In this document: piece by piece, positions 61,131 through 64,000 of the stretch | Numbering within the stretch: the stretch's first letter is position 1 | Layout: each line of letters starts with the position of its first letter | From: Nostoc foliaceum FACHB-393 | Lineage (GTDB): Bacteria; Cyanobacteriota; Cyanobacteriia; Cyanobacteriales; Nostocaceae | DNA: 64,000 nt | Assembly: GCF_014698505.1 (NCBI RefSeq) | Contig: NZ_JACJTD010000027.1 | Coordinates: forward strand, 46,962 to 110,961 | Direction: 5' to 3' | The notes under the pieces: model-generated | Databases searched by the model: none | What the model was told of the DNA's origin: nothing | Seen by the model: only the letters and a program-made list of their open reading frames with translations | Made by a program: the position numbers and the translations under genes

Positions 61131-63902
61131 TTACGAATTACGAATTTTCCCAGGCTGGAGAATATAAACCCCTAGAATATCCATTGGTAGCTGGGGTTTA
61201 ACCTGAATCTGTCCTTCTTGGGTGATTGCTCTGACTCGTCGATGTGATTGGGAAAGAGAATGCGATCGATCTCTGGCAAATAGTTCTAAATCAGGCTCAA
61301 TCTCTGTAATTTTGCTGAGTAACTCTTCAATTTCCGCCTGTTTGATGCCTAGAGGCGCATCACCCACAGGGTTAGCTTGTTCCAGCAAAGATTTTGCATC
61401 CTCCGGTGTCAGCCAGATGGGATTTGATGGAGGGCCAGTAAATCCAACTACTGCACATTCCTCCGCCAGCAAACTTTGGTGTTTTGGGCTGTTTAACAAA
61501 TGCCGTAGCCGCAATAACAGCAAAGTCGTGCGCTTGGTGACAGTATCCGTCGTAGTAAAACCACACCGCGCTGCTATGGGTTCTTGATTATTCGAGAGTG
61601 CATCTTCAATAATGTGACGCGCTAAACCTTCTACCAAAGGGTGATTCCGCCCTACATATTCCACCCCTTCTGGTGCAGGGGTTGTAAAGGTGAGCAAGCG
61701 CGGCTTATCCCCCAGTACAGGCTGGAGAAAATTGGGAATTGTGGATAGTAGCCAACCCTGTTTTTTCTTACTTAACGAACAAGATAGGCGATTTGCTGCT
61801 GACAACACGAACCGTTTCACATCCTGTTCATTACCTAGAATTTGGTCAGATTCAATCAGTTCTTGCTGTACCTCCACAGGTTTGATTGAACGTTGAGCAA
61901 AGCGGGTACGGCTAGTTTTTTCTCGCTCTACTGCTTTGTCCCAATTTTTATGAACTTGGTCAACAGCAGATTCTTTTTCATCGAATAAATCCAGTAGAGA
62001 CAATTGCACCGCATCTTGAGCGCGGTCAAATAAAGATTTAAAAACAGCTTCCGACACTGTGGTGCTGTCCATTGGTACGGGGACAGTAATTCCCAAGGTC
62101 TTGTGAATTTGTACAGCCTTGCGAATTAGCACATCTAAAACCGCGCCATCCACCGGATTATCTGAACCGTAAAGCAACAAAGTTTTAACTTGACTTGCAG
62201 TTTGACCATAGCGGTCAATACGTCCTTCCCGTTGTTCCAAACGATTCGGATTCCAGGGTAAATCGTAGTGAATCACCGCACTGAAGTGAGATTGCAGGTT
62301 TACCCCTTCACTCAAACAATCAGTAGCTACCAAAACTCTTTGAGGATATGACTTTAACTCTTGCAGACGTATTTCTCTTTCATCTTCTGAAAGTTCCCCA
62401 GTAATGGCAATGACTCGAATTTGACTCCCCTTCTTTTCTAGTTTTTGCTTGAGAGTATCAGCAACATAATTTGCTGTAGCAATATAGCGACACCAGATAA
62501 TCGGGTTAAAACTTTCTGAAAGCAGGGTTTGTATAGAAGCGATACATGATTGTAATTTTTGGTCTTTCTCACCCTGTAATTTTTGGGCTGCTTGCACAAA
62601 AGCTCGGAGTTTGCGTTTATCTGTATCGCCATAGCTTTGCTGTCCCTGTTCTACAACCACAGTCGGAGTTGCATCAACAGCTTGCTCCTGGTCTGTGGAG
62701 TCGTAAACGTAAGAACTCATTAAATCTTCGTCTAAATCAGCAAGCAAACTATCGTCACCGGATTTACTCACCTGACGGTTTAACGTTGCTACTGCGGCGG
62801 CGGGAGAAGACATTACACAACGAATCAACGCCAAGGCCGACCAATAACGTCCCCGACGCTGGGCATAGCTCATGTCTTGCGTTGTAGTTTTTACTAACCC
62901 ACGAGCAAAGTTGTAGACATCATCAAATAATTGCTTATATTCCTTCGATAACTTGTAAGGCTTTTCTTCTGAATCTCTTTCAGGAAAAGGCGTTTCATTC
63001 CCTAACCACTGCTTAACATCTGCCCGCCGACGCTGGATAAAATGACTTGCCAGTTTATCTCGCTGTTTCTCTGTTAGGCGGTCTAGGGTTAATTGCTCAA
63101 ACTCCGGTTGGAGTAATCCTAGCAGGGATAAAAACGACTCTTCAATGCCACTGTGAGGAGTAGCCGAAAGTAATAATAAATGGCGATCGCTTTTCTCGGC
63201 AATCTGCTGAATTAATTGGTGGCGTTGCTGCTGAAATGTACTCTTGCTGCTGGGACGGGTACAAGTATGCGCCTCATCCACAATTACAAAATCAGGACAG
63301 TGTGTAATAAAACTTGCACGACGGCGTTCTGCTTTGGCATAGTCCAAGCTAACAATCAGGTGTCGATAGTAACTAAATATATGAGAACCATTCGGGATTG
63401 CTCTCTCCAATTTAGAAGCTGTTCCAGAACGGACTACCACAGCATCAATATGAAACTTTTCGCGTAATTCTTGCTGCCACTGGTCGCATAAATGAGGAGG
63501 GCAAAGGACAGCTATCCTCTTTACTTCACCTCTATCTAAAAGTTCACGAGCAATTAATCCACCTTCAATGGTTTTCCCAATTCCCACGTCGTCTGCAATG
63601 AGTAGACGCACTGTTTCTAATCGCAACGCCATCAATAAAGGCACTAACTGATAAGGACGAGGACGCAAAGATAAACGTCCCAAACACCGAAATGGCCCTG
63701 CTCCACTTCGCAGCAAATGACGTGCTGCATCCATCAGTAGGATTGCTGCTGTATGGTCTTTAATACTGATAGCGTTTGGTAAGGGAAAGGTTGCTGGTTG
63801 CAGAGTTTCTATCCCCAACTCCTGAAGCTTCTGATAAATTCCCGCAATTTCCTCTTCGTTCCCTGAGAGAGGATATTGGTGACAACTTAAGGCGATGGTC
63901 AA
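61131..63902 (-). CDS. SNF2-family helicase (DrmD-like), 923 aa
   Basis: A double-RecA ATPase: DDVGIGKTIEGGLIA (Walker A, K110), IAVLCPPHLCDQWQQEL, VIVDEAHTC (DEAH 209-212), LLLSATPHSG and HYDLPWNPNRLEQREGRIDR (motif VI). The C-terminal third (after about 600) is the accessory region of DrmD-like proteins. The start appears to be TTG at 63902; no in-frame ATG occurs between it and the stop upstream. The C-terminal residues PGKIRNS are encoded by an AATTCGTAATT repeat. Likely remodels or translocates on invading DNA with the methylase. In a DISARM-like set. Confidence 0.88.
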   Translation of the reverse strand: MTIALSCHQYPLSGNEEEIAGIYQKLQELGIETLQPATFPLPNAISIKDHTAAILLMDAARHLLRSGAGPFRCLGRLSLRPRPYQLVPLLMALRLETVRLLIADDVGIGKTIEGGLIARELLDRGEVKRIAVLCPPHLCDQWQQELREKFHIDAVVVRSGTASKLERAIPNGSHIFSYYRHLIVSLDYAKAERRRASFITHCPDFVIVDEAHTCTRPSSKSTFQQQRHQLIQQIAEKSDRHLLLLSATPHSGIEESFLSLLGLLQPEFEQLTLDRLTEKQRDKLASHFIQRRRADVKQWLGNETPFPERDSEEKPYKLSKEYKQLFDDVYNFARGLVKTTTQDMSYAQRRGRYWSALALIRCVMSSPAAAVATLNRQVSKSGDDSLLADLDEDLMSSYVYDSTDQEQAVDATPTVVVEQGQQSYGDTDKRKLRAFVQAAQKLQGEKDQKLQSCIASIQTLLSESFNPIIWCRYIATANYVADTLKQKLEKKGSQIRVIAITGELSEDEREIRLQELKSYPQRVLVATDCLSEGVNLQSHFSAVIHYDLPWNPNRLEQREGRIDRYGQTASQVKTLLLYGSDNPVDGAVLDVLIRKAVQIHKTLGITVPVPMDSTTVSEAVFKSLFDRAQDAVQLSLLDLFDEKESAVDQVHKNWDKAVEREKTSRTRFAQRSIKPVEVQQELIESDQILGNEQDVKRFVLSAANRLSCSLSKKKQGWLLSTIPNFLQPVLGDKPRLLTFTTPAPEGVEYVGRNHPLVEGLARHIIEDALSNNQEPIAARCGFTTTDTVTKRTTLLLLRLRHLLNSPKHQSLLAEECAVVGFTGPPSNPIWLTPEDAKSLLEQANPVGDAPLGIKQAEIEELLSKITEIEPDLELFARDRSHSLSQSHRRVRAITQEGQIQVKPQLPMDILGVYILQPGKIRNS

Positions 63903-63906
63903 AATG

Positions 63907-64000
63907 TCAAGCAGGATATGGAGATAAGTTCAAAGTGGGTTGTTGTCGGGATTTGGGTTGAGATTTAACAATGCCCAAATCTCGATTTTTGGGAGAAGTA
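63907..64000 (-). CDS. Possible C-terminus of the next upstream gene
   Basis: One minus-strand frame is open for 30 codons to the window end and stops at TGA (63907-63909), four bases before the TTG start of the SNF2 gene, as co-operonic genes often do. The residues (SPKNRDLGIVKSQPKSRQQ) are basic and do not identify a family. Confidence 0.25.
   Translation of the reverse strand, partial: TSPKNRDLGIVKSQPKSRQQPTLNLSPYPA

Larger units (their letters stand above)
44067..64000. mobile_element. Tn7-like transposon of the type V-K CAST lineage (right end not in window)
   Basis: The left terminus is inferred from TGTAGAGCGACAAATTATTT at 44067 and the TnsB-type site array to 44275. The core is tnsB, tnsC and a short tniQ in the V-K order, followed by what looks like cargo on the opposite strand. 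No inverted right end or GTTTT target duplication is found before 64000, so the element either extends beyond the window or has lost its right end. Whether all the defence genes to 64000 are cargo is therefore inferred. Confidence 0.65.

Overview
The window is chromosomal DNA from a filamentous, probably heterocyst-forming cyanobacterium of the Nostoc/Anabaena group. The evidence is the many HIP1 (GCGATCGC) octamers, Ycf3, a high-light-inducible protein, XisH/XisI, a cyanobacterial Omp85, heptanucleotide tandem repeats, the repeated GTAGCG-type palindromes typical of Nostocales, and a three-subunit terminal oxidase whose subunit II lacks the CuA ligands (ARTO/cox3 type). No species can be named from sequence alone.

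Layout. 0-4.8 kb: a two-component cluster with two intact hybrid regulator/kinases, a response regulator broken by a stop, a decayed PAS-kinase and a LuxR-type regulator. 4.8-12.5 kb: a lipid-A-disaccharide-synthase-related protein divergent from an Omp85 porin, a DUF3598 protein, a membrane Ser/Thr kinase and a CapA-type protein. 12.6-16.4 kb: tRNA-Ser(CGA), then a cobalamin riboswitch followed by a leader ORF, a DUF1636 remnant, an unknown gene, a methyltransferase and a D-lactate-type dehydrogenase. 16.4-38.6 kb: mostly housekeeping genes (M50 protease, FHA protein, pgl, rph, adk-like, dcd, thyX, hli, redoxin, gatC, ycf3, YedK/HMCES-like, GST, DUF2231, DUF2993, cheR), with small mobile or toxin-antitoxin-like genes (xisHI, a dead DUF433/PIN pair, Rpn, Uma2). 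38.7-43.6 kb: an ARTO-type oxidase operon on the minus strand, reading two DUF2231 membrane proteins, then coxB, coxA and coxC; a block of 21-bp tandem repeats between inverted repeats lies between coxA and coxC.

44.07 kb to the window end is an accessory region. It opens with a transposon end carrying about five TnsB-type binding sites, followed by tnsB, tnsC and a short tniQ that closely resemble type V-K CRISPR-associated transposons (CAST). After tniQ come a small unknown gene, an XRE regulator with operator-like repeats, and two more partial copies of the tniQ 3' end. No Cas12k, CRISPR array or right end is visible. In known V-K CASTs Cas12k and the array sit at the far end, beyond the cargo, so they may lie past 64,000. 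On the opposite strand the putative cargo is a large defence-type gene set: a SNF2 helicase (DrmD-like), an Eco57I/PglX-like adenine methyltransferase (DrmMI-like), Rpn-family nucleases, a 1,778-residue helicase with DUF1998 and a C-terminal nuclease-like domain (DruE-like, or a DrmA/DrmB-like fusion), and an AlbA_2/ATPase regulator. It combines features of DISARM and Druantia without matching either exactly, and is the best candidate here for an undescribed system.
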